Source: Erwinia tasmaniensis Et1/99 (GTDB lineage Bacteria; Pseudomonadota; Gammaproteobacteria; Enterobacterales; Enterobacteriaceae). Taken from it: a stretch of 64,000 bases of DNA. The notes under the pieces are model-generated. The model made no database searches and was not told the DNA's origin. It saw only the letters and a list, made by a program, of their open reading frames with translations. Below, one piece after another: positions 20,610 to 31,640 of this stretch. Each line of letters starts with the position of its first letter. Positions within the stretch are counted from its first letter, which is position 1. The DNA lies in contig NC_010694.1 of the NCBI RefSeq assembly GCF_000026185.1, positions 3,534,001 to 3,598,000 of the forward strand, given 5' to 3'. Made by a program: the position numbers and the translations under genes.

Positions 20610-21242
20610 ATGGTTCTCGGCAAACCGCAAACAGACCCAACTCTAGAATGGTTCCTGTCACATTGCCATATTCACAAATATCCGTCCAAAAGCACGCTGA
20701 TACACCAGGGTGAGAAGGCCGAGACCCTTTACTACATCGTCAAGGGCTCTGTGGCAGTGCTGATCAAGGATGAAGAAGGCAAAGAGATGATCCTCTCCTA
20801 TCTCAACCAGGGGGATTTTATCGGCGAGCTGGGCCTCTTTGAAGAGGGACAGGAGCGCAGCGCATGGGTACGTGCAAAGGCAGCCTGCGAAGTAGCTGAA
20901 ATCTCTTACAAAAAATTCCGTCAGCTGATCCAGGTCAATCCTGACATCCTGATGCGCCTGTCTTCACAAATGGCGCGCCGCCTGCAGGTCACCTCGGAAA
21001 AAGTGGGGAATTTAGCTTTTCTTGATGTGACCGGACGCATCGCCCAGACGCTGCTGAACCTGGCGAAACAGCCTGACTCAATGACGCACCCCGACGGAAT
21101 GCAGATCAAAATTACGCGTCAGGAGATCGGCCAGATCGTCGGCTGCTCGCGCGAAACGGTGGGTCGTATTCTGAAAATGCTGGAAGATCAAAATCTGATT
21201 TCTGCACACGGTAAAACTATCGTCGTTTACGGCACGCGTTAA
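20610..21242 (+). CDS. crp: cAMP receptor protein (catabolite activator)
   Basis: CRP is the global cAMP-dependent regulator. The 210-residue sequence is almost identical to E. coli CRP ([20 protein letters not shown]). The cyclic-nucleotide pocket [19 protein letters not shown] covers about residues 72-90. The dimer helix [19 protein letters not shown] includes the cAMP-contacting Thr/Ser region (here VT...K), and the recognition helix is [14 protein letters not shown] strong terminator follows. The long leader is also typical. Confidence 0.99.
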   Translation: MVLGKPQTDPTLEWFLSHCHIHKYPSKSTLIHQGEKAETLYYIVKGSVAVLIKDEEGKEMILSYLNQGDFIGELGLFEEGQERSAWVRAKAACEVAEISYKKFRQLIQVNPDILMRLSSQMARRLQVTSEKVGNLAFLDVTGRIAQTLLNLAKQPDSMTHPDGMQIKITRQEIGQIVGCSRETVGRILKMLEDQNLISAHGKTIVVYGTR

Positions 21243-21258
21243 CCGCTTCTGAACCCAC

Positions 21259-21290
21259 GGCGCGACAGCCCCCTGCCGCGCCTTTTTTTT
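21259..21290 (+). terminator. Rho-independent terminator of crp
   Basis: GGCGCG (21259-21264) and CGCGCC (21277-21282) form a GC stem with a 12-base loop, followed by eight T residues (21283-21290). This is a classic terminator 17 bases past the crp stop. Confidence 0.9.
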
Positions 21291-21304
21291 ATTTGGTGCG
21301 GCTG

Positions 21305-23383
21305 ATGTGGCGGAGAATTATCTATCAACCTGAAGTGAACTATGCCCTGCGGCAAACGCTGGTGCTCTGTTTGCCGGTCGCGCTTGGCTGGTTGCTGGGT
21401 GATTTACAAAAAGGCCTGCTGTTTTCTCTGGTGCCCGCCTGCTGCAACAATGCCGGGCTGGATACGCCACACAGACGCTTCTTCAAACGCCTGGTGGTTG
21501 GCGGTAGCCTGTTCGCCGGCAGCAGTTTTGTTATCCAGTATGCCGCCGCCCAGGGCGCCCCCCTGCCGCTGATCCTGCTGGCGATGGCGCTGCTGTTAGG
21601 GGTGACTGGTGAGATAAGCCCGCTGCATGGCCGGCTCATGCCCGCTTCGCTGATCGCCGCCATTTTTACCCTTAGCCTCGCGGGCAGAGTGCCGATGTGG
21701 CAGCCTCCGCTGCTGTATATCCTTGGCACCATCTGGTACGGGGTATTTAACTGGTTCTGGTTCTGGCTGTGGAAAGAGCAGCCGATGCGCGAAACGCTCA
21801 GCCTGCTTTACCGCGAACTCGCGGACTACTGCGAGGCAAAATATCGTCATTTAAACCAGTTGAACGATCCCTCAACGGCAATGCCGCCGCTGTTCGCCCG
21901 ACAACAGAAAGCCGTCGACCTCATTACCACCTGTTACCAACAGATCCATATGCTGGCAGCCAACCGCAACCAGCACTATCAGCCCCTGATGCGCGCATTC
22001 CAGGTGGCGCTGGATCTACAGGAACATATCGCCGTTAGCCTGCATCAGCCTGAAGACGTCAAAAAACTGGTACGCCAGAGTCACGCCGAGGCGGTGATCC
22101 GCTGGAACGCACAGCGCATCGCCGCGCGCCTGCGTGAACTGGCAGACGATATTCTTTATCACCGCTTTCCCAAACGCTTCACTCTGGAACAGCCGCTGGA
22201 AGCGCTGGAGAAGATTGTCCGCCAGCACCCTGATAACCCGGTCGGTAATTTTTGCTACTATCATTTCAGCCGTATTGGGCGCGTGCTGCGCGCCCAACGC
22301 CCGCTCTACCGCCGCGATCTGATGGCAGACCGCCAGCGCCGCCTGCCGCTGCTACCGGCGCTGAAAAGCTATCTGTCGCTAAAATCCATCGCTTTGCGAA
22401 CCGCCGCCCGCTTCGGCGTCATGCTCACCTTTGCCAGTACGCTGGCGCTGTTTTTAAATATGCCGAAGCCGTATTGGATACTGATGACCGTAATGTTTGT
22501 CAGCCTGAACGGCTACAGCGCCACCCGCGTGCGTATTCAGCACCGAGCGCTCGGCACCCTTGCCGGGCTGGCGGTGGCCGCGCTGGCCCTGCGTCTGCAT
22601 GCTCCAGAATCGATGACATTACTGGTAATGCTGGCCATTACTCTGGTCAGTTACCTGTTTTTACGCAAGTTCTATGGCTGGGCAACGGTAGGGTTTACGG
22701 TCACCGCCGTTTATTCCCTTCAGCTTTTGTCGCTGAACGGAGAGGGATTCTTATTACCGCGTCTGATTGATACCCTGATGGGCTGCCTGATCGCCTTCGG
22801 CGGCAATATCTGGCTGTGGCCACAGTGGCAGAGCGCGCTGCTGCGCCAGAACGCACATGACGCGCTGGAGGCTTATCAGGAAGCGTTGCGGATGCTATTG
22901 GGCAATGAGCAGAATGTTAGCAGGCTGGCAAACCAGCGTATCAAAGTCAACCAGGCACATAACGCGCTATATAACTCCCTTAATCAGGCAATGCAGGAAC
23001 CCGGTTTTGATTCCCGCTATCTGTCCGATATGAAGCTGTGGGTGACTCATAGCCAGCTTATCGTTGAGCATATCAATGCAATGACGATTATGGCGCGGGA
23101 ACATACTATGCTGACCTCGTCGCTGGCAGAACGCTACCTCCAGTCCTGCGAGATAGCCCTACAGCGTTGCCAACAGCGGCTGGAATATGATGGCCCGGGT
23201 TCGGAAAGTAACGTGCTGGAGGCGCCGGATAATTTTCAGCACGGGCCGGTGACCCTCCTGGAGGGTCACGTCGAACGTATTCTTGACCACCTTAACACCA
23301 TGCATACCATTTCATCACTGGCCTGGAGTCAGCGCCCGCATCACGGCCACTGGCTGGTACACCGGCCGAGCAAATCGTCATAG
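21305..23383 (+). CDS. yhfK: YhfK family FUSC-type inner membrane protein
   Basis: The 692-residue protein starts at 21305 (MWRRIIYQPEVNYALRQTLV), the start that matches E. coli YhfK. It has two clusters of membrane helices (about residues 12-150 and 385-510) separated by cytosolic regions. This is the FUSC/aromatic-acid exporter layout, and the hallmark WILMTVMFV is present in the second cluster. The transported compound is unknown. It lies between crp and argD, as in E. coli. Confidence 0.93.
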   Translation: MWRRIIYQPEVNYALRQTLVLCLPVALGWLLGDLQKGLLFSLVPACCNNAGLDTPHRRFFKRLVVGGSLFAGSSFVIQYAAAQGAPLPLILLAMALLLGVTGEISPLHGRLMPASLIAAIFTLSLAGRVPMWQPPLLYILGTIWYGVFNWFWFWLWKEQPMRETLSLLYRELADYCEAKYRHLNQLNDPSTAMPPLFARQQKAVDLITTCYQQIHMLAANRNQHYQPLMRAFQVALDLQEHIAVSLHQPEDVKKLVRQSHAEAVIRWNAQRIAARLRELADDILYHRFPKRFTLEQPLEALEKIVRQHPDNPVGNFCYYHFSRIGRVLRAQRPLYRRDLMADRQRRLPLLPALKSYLSLKSIALRTAARFGVMLTFASTLALFLNMPKPYWILMTVMFVSLNGYSATRVRIQHRALGTLAGLAVAALALRLHAPESMTLLVMLAITLVSYLFLRKFYGWATVGFTVTAVYSLQLLSLNGEGFLLPRLIDTLMGCLIAFGGNIWLWPQWQSALLRQNAHDALEAYQEALRMLLGNEQNVSRLANQRIKVNQAHNALYNSLNQAMQEPGFDSRYLSDMKLWVTHSQLIVEHINAMTIMAREHTMLTSSLAERYLQSCEIALQRCQQRLEYDGPGSESNVLEAPDNFQHGPVTLLEGHVERILDHLNTMHTISSLAWSQRPHHGHWLVHRPSKSS

Positions 23384-23427
23384 CGACGCCCCGAATAAGG
23401 GGACGCCGCACGATTAGCTATCGTCGC

Positions 23428-24645
<1,218 letters not shown>

Positions 24646-24676
24646 CTATCACCTCACCGTTTCGTCTTTTTATATG

Positions 24677-24715
24677 CGTGAAAATATAGTCATAAAATAT
24701 GAATAATTAATCACA
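24677..24715 (-). promoter_or_regulatory. Tandem ARG boxes (ArgR operator) of argD
   Basis: Two 18-bp elements, CGTGAAAATATAGTCATA (24677-24694) and TATGAATAATTAATCACA (24698-24715), are separated by exactly 3 bp. That is the standard spacing for an ArgR hexamer. The second differs from the dyad core TGAAT-AATT-ATTCA at about one position and the first at about two. The pair lies 31-70 bases upstream of the argD start. Confidence 0.85.
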
Positions 24716-24729
24716 AAGGCAAATGTTAA

Positions 24730-25308
24730 TTAACGTTTAAGAAAATTAGCCAACAGCAGGTGACCCTGTTCGCTCAAAATGCTTTCCGGGTGAAACTGCA
24801 CCCCTTCCAGCGGGAGCGTACGGTGGCGAAAACCCATGATCTCGTCGGGCTGCCCGTCATCGCGCAGCGTCCAGGCGGTCAGTTCAAATTCAGCGGGCAG
24901 GCTGTCTGCCGCCACGATCAGAGAGTGATAGCGCGTAACCGTCAAAGGATGATTAAGGCCGGAGAATACGCCGCCATCGTTATGTTCAATCGCCGAGGTT
25001 TTGCCGTGCATCACCCGGCGTGCCCGTTCAACGCGCGCGCCGAATGCCTGGGCGATGGCCTGATGTCCGAGACAAACGCCGAGGATCGGCAGCCGGCCGG
25101 CGAAATGACGAATGGCGTCAACAGAGATCCCCGCTTCGTTCGGGGTACAGGGACCGGGGGAGATCACCAGCTGCTGGGGCGACAGCGCGGAAATGTCAGC
25201 GAGGGTAATTTCATCGTTGCGCCGCACGCAGACTTCTGCGCCCAGTTCAGAAAAATATTGGTAGAGATTCCAGGTGAAGGAGTCGTAATTGTCGATAAGC
25301 AGCAGCAT
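24730..25308 (-). CDS. pabA: Aminodeoxychorismate synthase component II (glutamine amidotransferase)
   Basis: PabA supplies ammonia to PabB for p-aminobenzoate and folate synthesis. The 192-residue class I amidotransferase has nucleophile Cys79 (GVCLGHQAI) and the His/Glu pair in [10 protein letters not shown]. The N-terminal [15 protein letters not shown] is typical of PabA/TrpG. It sits between ppiA and argD; no trp gene is nearby, which favours PabA over TrpG. E. coli has fic-yhfG upstream; they are absent here. Confidence 0.96.
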   Translation of the reverse strand: MLLLIDNYDSFTWNLYQYFSELGAEVCVRRNDEITLADISALSPQQLVISPGPCTPNEAGISVDAIRHFAGRLPILGVCLGHQAIAQAFGARVERARRVMHGKTSAIEHNDGGVFSGLNHPLTVTRYHSLIVAADSLPAEFELTAWTLRDDGQPDEIMGFRHRTLPLEGVQFHPESILSEQGHLLLANFLKR

Positions 25309-25324
25309 GATCGGTCCATTACAA

Positions 25325-25348
25325 CCGGGCCAGCGGAAGCTGGCCCGG
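25325..25348 (-). terminator. Terminator after ppiA
   Basis: CCGGGCCAGC (25325-25334) and GCTGGCCCGG (25339-25348) form a perfect 10-bp stem with a 4-base loop, 20 bases past the ppiA stop. The following minus-strand sequence TTGTAATGG is only mildly T-rich. Confidence 0.7.
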
Positions 25349-25368
25349 CAGAGAAGGCGGTCGGTTAA

Positions 25369-25941
25369 TTAAGGCAGTACTTTAGCCGACAGGATAACAA
25401 CCGGTGTTACCGGAACATTCTGGTAAGGGCCGAAGGTTTTGGTCTGAACCTGAGCAATTTTGTCCGCTACGTCCATCCCCTTCACTACTTTACCGAATAC
25501 CGCGTAACCAAAATCACGCTGGCCGTGATCGAGGAAGGCATTATCGGCAACGTTGATAAAGAACTGGCTGGTGGCGCTGTCTTTGTCGGCGGTGCGCGCC
25601 ATAGAGATAGTACCGCGTTTGTTCAACAGCCCGTTGTCTGCTTCATTTTTAATCGGTGCGCCCGTCTGCTTCTGCTGCATATCGGCAGTGAACCCCCCAC
25701 CCTGCAACATAAAGCCTGGGATCACACGATGAAAAATGGTGTTGTTGTAGAAACCGTTATTGACGTAGTCCACAAAGTTTTTCGCCGAAACCGGTGCTTT
25801 CTGGTTATTTAACTCCAGCTCAATATTGCCCGCTGAAGTGGTCAGCAGTACATGCGCATCCCCCTTAGCGGCAAGAGCGGAGACAGAGATCGAAGACAGG
25901 GCGAGAACTGTCGCCACCGCGGTCAAAGTGCGTTTCAACAT
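25369..25941 (-). CDS. ppiA: Periplasmic cyclophilin peptidyl-prolyl isomerase A
   Basis: PpiA is a periplasmic cyclophilin of 190 residues from the start at 25941 ([17 protein letters not shown]). The signal peptide ends near ALAA (residue 24). The cyclophilin core includes [15 protein letters not shown] and [21 protein letters not shown], although the human-type Trp is not conserved. A longer upstream frame lacks support. It is divergent from tsgA, and a CRP-like site lies between them. Confidence 0.97.
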   Translation of the reverse strand: MLKRTLTAVATVLALSSISVSALAAKGDAHVLLTTSAGNIELELNNQKAPVSAKNFVDYVNNGFYNNTIFHRVIPGFMLQGGGFTADMQQKQTGAPIKNEADNGLLNKRGTISMARTADKDSATSQFFINVADNAFLDHGQRDFGYAVFGKVVKGMDVADKIAQVQTKTFGPYQNVPVTPVVILSAKVLP

Positions 25942-26075
25942 GATGGAATCCTTACTGAGGCAACAAATCATAGAATCAGCAATGATTGTAAAGAGGCACT
26001 CACCAACGCGCCAGCGGTTTACCGTTATTTACCCGGCGCTACCTGGGAAGCAAACGTTGTCGTCAGGGTATGAAT

Positions 26076-26091
26076 GGTGACTTCGATCACG
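26076..26091. promoter_or_regulatory. CRP-like operator between ppiA and tsgA
   Basis: GGTGA-CTTCGA-TCACG has a perfect GTGA-N6-TCAC core, close to the CRP consensus TGTGA-N6-TCACA. It lies about 135 bases from either start codon, so it could act on either divergent gene. E. coli ppiA is CRP-controlled. Called by eye. Confidence 0.55.
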
Positions 26092-26215
26092 TTATTGATG
26101 AAATATGAAAAAATATGTTTCAGCAAAGATTTAAGCAGATCACGAATATCGTTAAACTTCCCCGGTTCACACAGGCATTCCGCCTGCAAAACTTCTTTCT
26201 CAACAGGTTTCCACT

Positions 26216-27400
26216 ATGACAAATCGCGATCGCATTGGGCTTACCTGGATCAGCTTCTTCTCCTACGCGCTGACCGGTGCAGTGGTTATCGTTACCGGTA
26301 TGGTACTGGAGAATATTGCTGCTTACTTCCAGCTGCCCGTCGCTCAAATGAGCAATACTTTTACTTTCCTTAACGCCGGCATCCTGCTGGCCGTGTTTCT
26401 GAATGCCTGGCTGATGGAAATCGTGCCGCTTAAGCGCCAGCTAATCTTTGGTTTTGTGCTGATGGTTCTGGCGGTACTCGGCCTGATGAACAGCCATAGT
26501 CTGAGCGTTTTCTCCCTGTGCATGTTTGTGCTTGGGGTGGTCAGCGGCATTACCATGTCCATCGGTACATTCCTTATTACCCACCTGTATGAAGGGCGTC
26601 AACGCGGCTCCCGCCTGCTGTTTACCGACTCGTTCTTCAGCATGGCCGGTACGCTGTTCCCCATTATTGCCGCCGCTATTCTGGCAAGATCGCTGCCGTG
26701 GTACTGGGTGTACGCCTGTATCGGGGTAATCTATGTGGCGATCTTTATTCTTGCACTGTGCTTCGAATTCCCGCAGCTGGGCAAGAAAGCCGTTCAGGGA
26801 CAGCCGGTAGCGAAAGAGAAGTGGGGCCTGGGCGTTGCGTTGCTCGCCGTGGCCGCATTGTGCTACATCCTTGGTCAGCTGGGCTTTATCGGCTGGGTGC
26901 CGCAGTACGCGACTAAAAATATGGGAATGGACATTACCGAGGCCGGTAGCGTGGTGGGTTATTTCTGGACCGCCTATATGATCGGTATGTGGGCGTTTAG
27001 CGCCATCCTACGCTTCTTCGATCCGCAGCGTATCGTCACCGCGCTGGCGCTGGCGTCGACGCTGCTGATGTACTGGTTTATTAACACCACCGATGCCTCC
27101 ATGCTGAAGTGGATAATCATGGGCCTTGGCTTCTTCTCCAGCGCCATTTATACCACCATCATTACTCTTGGCTCGTTGCAGACGAAGGTATCGTCACCGA
27201 AGCTGGTGAACTTTATCCTGACCTGCGGCACCATCGGTACCATGCTGACCTTTGTGGTCACCGGCCCTATCGTTGATAAAGCCGGGTTCCATGCGGCACT
27301 GGCCACCACTAACAGCCTTTATGCCGTGGTGTTCCTGATGTGTCTGCTGCTCGGCTTCGTCAGCAAGCACAAGCAGCACGGACATATGGATCCGCACTGA
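26216..27400 (+). CDS. tsgA: TsgA family MFS transporter
   Basis: This 394-residue major facilitator has about 12 hydrophobic segments, starting [21 protein letters not shown]. coli TsgA has the same length and N-terminus. The substrate is unknown; mutants in Salmonella were linked to tellurite and selenite sensitivity. In E. coli nirB follows; here it is replaced by a pseudogene and codA. A strong terminator ends the gene. Confidence 0.94.
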   Translation: MTNRDRIGLTWISFFSYALTGAVVIVTGMVLENIAAYFQLPVAQMSNTFTFLNAGILLAVFLNAWLMEIVPLKRQLIFGFVLMVLAVLGLMNSHSLSVFSLCMFVLGVVSGITMSIGTFLITHLYEGRQRGSRLLFTDSFFSMAGTLFPIIAAAILARSLPWYWVYACIGVIYVAIFILALCFEFPQLGKKAVQGQPVAKEKWGLGVALLAVAALCYILGQLGFIGWVPQYATKNMGMDITEAGSVVGYFWTAYMIGMWAFSAILRFFDPQRIVTALALASTLLMYWFINTTDASMLKWIIMGLGFFSSAIYTTIITLGSLQTKVSSPKLVNFILTCGTIGTMLTFVVTGPIVDKAGFHAALATTNSLYAVVFLMCLLLGFVSKHKQHGHMDPH

Positions 27401-27450
27401 CGGAACGGCCGTTCTGAACCGACCCCCATCGGCAGAACGAAAAGAGCGTA

Positions 27451-27478
27451 AGCCGCCTGACCGGGCGGCTTTTTTTTA
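27451..27478 (+). terminator. Rho-independent terminator of tsgA
   Basis: AGCCGCC (27451-27457) and GGCGGCT (27464-27470) form a 7-bp stem with a 6-base loop, followed by a run of eight T residues. Confidence 0.9.
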
Positions 27479-27568
27479 TCAGCGCTGTGCCAGACAGCCT
27501 GCCGTAAACCGCTTCGCTACCCGCAATATGCTGTTTCAGGCGTTATCTCTATCCAGCAGGGCTGTACC

Positions 27569-27944
27569 CTATGAATTGTCAACGGTGCAAAGCCAGTGAC
27601 CGTTGCCCTCTTGCCGGAAAACATAGGTTGCCCGGTGTGTTGTCTCAACCGTGCCACCCTGACTATCAGGGAAGCAAAGAACCGTTTCCATGATAACCAG
27701 CGCATTGCCACCACCTTCAATAACCTGCATGCCCCCTATTTGACGAGCAGTCGATCCTGAAAGAAGTCAGAAATCGCGATGAAGACTTTGCGGATGTTAT
27801 CTTTCCCCTGAACGATCATATCCGGCTTAACCACCAAAGAGGCTTCGTCCGCATAGTGCACCATAAGCGCGTCGACATCTCTGGTTGAGATAGCCTTGTC
27901 GCATGCCTCAATAATCTGCCTTATTCTGTGCTTATCTCTATTAT
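27569..27944 (-). pseudogene. Decayed SnoaL/NTF2-like (SgcJ/EcaC family) gene
   Basis: Minus-strand translation gives HRIRQIIEACDKAISTRDVD and ASLVVKPDMIVQGKDNIRKV, then a TAG at 27736-27738. In another frame it continues with MQVIEGGGNALVIMETVL, then THRATYVFRQEGNGHWLCTV and a stop at 27569. Together they read as one NTF2-like protein of about 125 residues, the type often annotated as SgcJ/EcaC oxidoreductase. A frameshift lies near 27740. No in-frame start codon remains: an AAGGA ribosome site is followed by ATA, where ATG would be expected. The lesions are plain in the sequence; the family name is from recall. Confidence 0.8.
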
Positions 27945-27998
27945 TGGTTCCTTAGGGTCGTAACAGGCGCGACTTTTTTGTATGCCACATCTGCTCTT

Positions 27999-29276
27999 TC
28001 AGCGCCTGAAATCAATCGGCTCACTGCTGTCCAGATAAATCTGGCTGACCGCCGGTGGGGTTTCCGCTATCACCCGTCCGTGGCGAATGGAATAGCGCAC
28101 CGGCACCTGACGGCGCAGCGCATCGAACCCACTTTCGGCCGGCAGGATCACCAGATTCGCACTGTTGCCAACCTGAATGCCGTAATCCGTTATCTGTAAG
28201 GTTCTGGCGCTGTTGACGGTCACCAGATTTATCCCGGCATCCAGCTGCTCATAGCCCATTAGCTGGCAGACGTGCAGCCCCATATGCAGCACCTGTAACA
28301 TGCTGGCCGTGCCGAGCGGATACCAGGGGTCGAATACATCGTCATGGCCAAAGCAGACGTTGATATCCGCTGCCAGCATCTCTTTCACCCGGGTGATGCC
28401 ACGGCGTTTCGGATAGCTGTCAAAGCGCCCCTGCAAATGGATATTGACCAGTGGATTAGCAACAAAGTTAATGCCGGACAGCTTCAGCAGACGGAACAGA
28501 CGTGAGGCGTAGGCACCGTTGTAGGAGTGCATGGCGGTGGTGTGGCTGGCGGTGACACGCGCGCCCATCTTTTCACGATGCGCCAGCGCGGCCACGGTTT
28601 CAACAAAGCGTGACTGCTCATCGTCGATTTCATCGCAGTGTACGTCCACCATGCGTTGATACTTCTGCGCCAGCGCGAAGGTTTTGTGCAGCGACTCAAC
28701 GCCATATTCGCGGGTGAACTCAAAATGGGGGATCGCCCCGACCACATCCGCCCCCAGCTGTAGCGCCTGCTCCAGCAAGGCTTCGCCGTTAGGGTAAGAC
28801 AGAATACCTTCCTGCGGGAATGCCACCAGCTGGATATCCACCCAGGGAGCCATCTCCTGCTTCACCTCAAGCAGGGCTTTCAGCGCGGTTAGCGTTGGAT
28901 CAGACACATCAACATGGGTACGCACATGCTGGATGCCGTTGGCGATCTGCCATTTTAACGTCTGCTTCGCGCGCTGCTTCACATCGTCATGGGTAAGCAG
29001 CGCCTTGCGTTCCGCCCAGCGTTCAATCCCTTCAAACAGCGTTCCCGACTGATTCCATGCCGGTTCACCGGCTGTCTGGGTGGTATCAAGATGGATATGC
29101 GGCTCAATAAACGGGGGAAATGCCAGCCCCCCTTCGGCATCCAGAGCCGCCCCGTCGGTGCAGGCAGGCGGCTGCGGCGCGATGCGCGCTATTTTTCCCT
29201 GATGGATCTCAAGCTGCCACAGCCCTTCACGATCCGGCAGGCGAATATGATTAATCCATTTTAATCCTGGCTGCAT
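27999..29276 (-). CDS. codA: Cytosine deaminase
   Basis: CodA deaminates cytosine to uracil for pyrimidine salvage, and also acts on 5-fluorocytosine. The start at 29276 ([20 protein letters not shown]) gives 425 residues against 427 in E. coli. An upstream frame to 29405 is unconserved. Metal ligands lie in [22 protein letters not shown] and [12 protein letters not shown], all intact. The cytosine permease codB is not adjacent, unlike E. coli codBA. It is divergent from a small exported protein gene. Confidence 0.97.
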   Translation of the reverse strand: MQPGLKWINHIRLPDREGLWQLEIHQGKIARIAPQPPACTDGAALDAEGGLAFPPFIEPHIHLDTTQTAGEPAWNQSGTLFEGIERWAERKALLTHDDVKQRAKQTLKWQIANGIQHVRTHVDVSDPTLTALKALLEVKQEMAPWVDIQLVAFPQEGILSYPNGEALLEQALQLGADVVGAIPHFEFTREYGVESLHKTFALAQKYQRMVDVHCDEIDDEQSRFVETVAALAHREKMGARVTASHTTAMHSYNGAYASRLFRLLKLSGINFVANPLVNIHLQGRFDSYPKRRGITRVKEMLAADINVCFGHDDVFDPWYPLGTASMLQVLHMGLHVCQLMGYEQLDAGINLVTVNSARTLQITDYGIQVGNSANLVILPAESGFDALRRQVPVRYSIRHGRVIAETPPAVSQIYLDSSEPIDFRR

Positions 29277-29416
29277 GGCACACCCTCCGATATAAATTAA
29301 GCTGGTTTGTTCATCCTGGCATCTTTTCATGCCTGGCGGGAATATTCGGTATGGGTTCCCAACCGTTAACAGACGGGGCGCGTTCATCCTCTTAAACTGA
29401 CACAAGGAAGAAAATC

Positions 29417-29860
29417 ATGAAAAAATTGATCCTCGCCAGCCTGCTGGTCACCCAGCCGTTGCTGGCTGCAACACCCGACTATAGCAGCTTGCAGGGAACC
29501 TGGCAGGTTGACGCCGTCAAGGTCGCCGACAGCCCGGTGCAGGCAGTGGTGGATAACGATCCGCAGTATATGGGCGCAGAAGTGACGTTTTCAGCTGATA
29601 AGATCGTGTGGAATAAAGGTACGCCGCAGCGACCGATCGATCCGTCCATCGATAACTGCCTGCACAAGCCCACGCTGACCGTGGCCGGGAAGAATGACCC
29701 CGAACAGGGTTATCAGATCGATGACGGGTTTACTGTTCTGTGCGGTGCCGAACCCTGGGGGCCCGGTGCAGGAGCGGTTGTGACGCGGCCGGAAAACGGC
29801 ATGCTGACGCTGTTCTGGTATGACGGTGCTATTCTGTCACTGAAGAAGGTGGTGGATTAA
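29417..29860 (+). CDS. Small exported protein of unknown function
   Basis: The 147-residue protein has a clear signal peptide (MKKLILASLLVTQPLLAA, cut near residue 18). The mature part of about 129 residues is acidic and rich in beta-forming stretches. It has two cysteines (DNCLHKP and VLCGAEPW) that could form one disulfide in the periplasm. LQGTWQVDAVKVAD is reminiscent of small lipocalin-like domains, but this is not enough to assign one. A ribosome site (AAGGAAG) precedes the ATG. It is divergent from codA and convergent with trpS. Confidence 0.8.
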   Translation: MKKLILASLLVTQPLLAATPDYSSLQGTWQVDAVKVADSPVQAVVDNDPQYMGAEVTFSADKIVWNKGTPQRPIDPSIDNCLHKPTLTVAGKNDPEQGYQIDDGFTVLCGAEPWGPGAGAVVTRPENGMLTLFWYDGAILSLKKVVD

Positions 29861-29903
29861 GCCGGGTAACACGATAAAACGATCGTCAGGCTGGTTCACG
29901 GCG

Positions 29904-29927
29904 GCGGGCCCTGTGTTTTGGGCCCGC
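29904..29927. terminator. Hairpin between convergent 29417 gene and trpS
   Basis: GCGGGCCC (29904-29911) and GGGCCCGC (29920-29927) form a perfect 8-bp stem with an 8-base loop, midway between the two stops. It probably works in both directions, but neither side has a strong T-tract. Confidence 0.6.
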
Positions 29928-29941
29928 TCGTCAAACCACGA

Positions 29942-30946
29942 CTAGGGTTGGGCGACGAAACCGATAGCCTGATATACCTTCTTCAGCGTTTCCTGCGCCT
30001 GAGCACGGGCTTTTTCTGCCCCGTCGCGCATCACCTGCTCAAGGAAAGCTTCATCATTACGGTAACGATGATAACGCTCCTGTAACTCGCTCAACATGCC
30101 GGAAACCGCCTCTGCGACTGCGCCTTTAAGGTGGCCATACATCTGGCCAGCAAACTGCTGTTCCAGCGCGGCTATCGGCGTTCCGCTCACGCCCGACAGG
30201 ATATCCAGCAGGTTCGAAACGCCGGGCTTCTCTTTGATATCGTAACGCACGATCGGCGGCTCATCGCCATCGGTCATCGCACGTTTAATTTTTTTCACTA
30301 CCGACTTCGGATCTTCCAGCAGGCCGATAACATTGTTGCGGTTGTCATCGGACTTCGACATTTTTTTGGTCGGCTCCAGCAGCGACATCACGCGCGCACC
30401 GGATTTAGGAATAAACGGTTCTGGTATCTTAAAGATGTCGCCGTACAGCGCGTTAAAACGTGAAGCAACATCACGGCTCAGCTCCAGATGCTGCTTCTGG
30501 TCTTCACCTACCGGCACCTGAGTCGTCTGGTAAAGCAAGATGTCGGCCGCCATCAGCACCGGATAATCGAACAGGCCGGCGTTAATGTTCTCTTCATAGC
30601 GCGCCGACTTGTCCTTGAACTGGGTCATGCGGCTCAGTTCACCGAAATAGGTGTAGCAGTTGAGGATCCAACTGAGCTGGGTATGTTCGGGGACGTGCGA
30701 CTGGACAAAAATGGTGCTTTTTTGTGGGTCGATTCCGCAGGCCAGATAAAGCGCCAGCGTATCCAGCGTTGCCTTGCGCAGGGCCACCGGGTCCTGCCGC
30801 ACGGTGATCGCGTGCAGATCGACAATGCAGTAAATGCAGTGAAAGTCGTCCTGCATCCGTACCCACTGACGCAGCGCACCCATATAATTACCAATGGTCA
30901 GTTCACCTGAAGGCTGTGCGCCGCTAAATACGATGGGTTTGCTCAT
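29942..30946 (-). CDS. trpS: Tryptophanyl-tRNA synthetase
   Basis: This class I synthetase charges tRNA-Trp. The start at 30946 ([20 protein letters not shown]) gives 334 residues, as in E. coli. The HIGH-like motif is TIGNYMGAL and the KMSKS loop is KKMSKSDDN. It is the last gene of the dam-rpe-gph-trpS cluster, 16 bases after gph. The longer frame to 31054 overlaps gph and is rejected. Confidence 0.98.
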   Translation of the reverse strand: MSKPIVFSGAQPSGELTIGNYMGALRQWVRMQDDFHCIYCIVDLHAITVRQDPVALRKATLDTLALYLACGIDPQKSTIFVQSHVPEHTQLSWILNCYTYFGELSRMTQFKDKSARYEENINAGLFDYPVLMAADILLYQTTQVPVGEDQKQHLELSRDVASRFNALYGDIFKIPEPFIPKSGARVMSLLEPTKKMSKSDDNRNNVIGLLEDPKSVVKKIKRAMTDGDEPPIVRYDIKEKPGVSNLLDILSGVSGTPIAALEQQFAGQMYGHLKGAVAEAVSGMLSELQERYHRYRNDEAFLEQVMRDGAEKARAQAQETLKKVYQAIGFVAQP

Positions 30947-30962
30947 GTTTGCGTCCTGATAA

Positions 30963-31640
30963 TTACAGCCCGAGTGCGGGCAACAAATCGTTAAAATGAT
31001 CGAGTGTGAGGTCAGGCTGGCTGGCGACGATTGACTCGCCGTAGTTATAGCCATAAGTCATGCCGATACAGGGACATCCCGCCGCCTGTGCCGCCAGAAT
31101 ATCATTCCGTGAATCACCAACAAACACCAGCTCACCCGGCAACAGGCCCATTTGGCCAAGCACCAGGAACAGCGGCGCCGGGTGCGGCTTCTTCGCCACC
31201 ACATCATCGCCACCGATCACCAGTGAGAAATAGTCAGCAATACCCAGCGACTGCAGCAGCGGAGCGACAAAAGGGGTGGGCTTGTTAGTGACCAGAGCCA
31301 TAGGCACGGCGCGTTCAGCCAGCGAGGCAAGCGTCTCTTTTACCCCCGGATAAAGCTGGCTACCGCCGTCCGCACTGTTCGCGTAATGTTTGTCCAGCAG
31401 CTGGCGGCCTTCACGCAGTAAATCAGCCTGTGGGGCATGGCCCAGCGCCCAGCTCAATGCGCGCTCGATAAGAATATCTGCGCCGTTACCAATCCAGGTC
31501 GACACGCGCGCAACGCCAGCGGCGGGCAGGTTTAACTCGGTTAACGCACCGTCTACGGCGCTGGCAAGTCCCGGTGCGCTGTCTGTCAGCGTACCGTCCA
31601 GATCGAAAGCCAGCGCACGGTAATCAGTGAAATGCCCCAT
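30963..31640 (-). CDS. gph: Phosphoglycolate phosphatase
   Basis: This HAD-family phosphatase removes 2-phosphoglycolate formed during repair of 3'-phosphoglycolate DNA ends. The start at 31640 gives 225 residues, shorter than the 252 of E. coli. Motif I is [11 protein letters not shown] (nucleophile Asp) and the last motif is [13 protein letters not shown]. It overlaps the end of rpe by 17 bases, so the two are coupled. Confidence 0.95.
   Translation of the reverse strand: MGHFTDYRALAFDLDGTLTDSAPGLASAVDGALTELNLPAAGVARVSTWIGNGADILIERALSWALGHAPQADLLREGRQLLDKHYANSADGGSQLYPGVKETLASLAERAVPMALVTNKPTPFVAPLLQSLGIADYFSLVIGGDDVVAKKPHPAPLFLVLGQMGLLPGELVFVGDSRNDILAAQAAGCPCIGMTYGYNYGESIVASQPDLTLDHFNDLLPALGL

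Noticed and set aside
20407-20646. 79-codon frame in the crp leader
   Set aside because: It overlaps the crp start out of frame and has no family features; the region is known for regulation in relatives.
27955-27982. GTCG/CGAC stem followed by six T residues beside codA
   Set aside because: The stem is only 4 bp and points along the plus strand, where no gene precedes it other than a minus-strand pseudogene.
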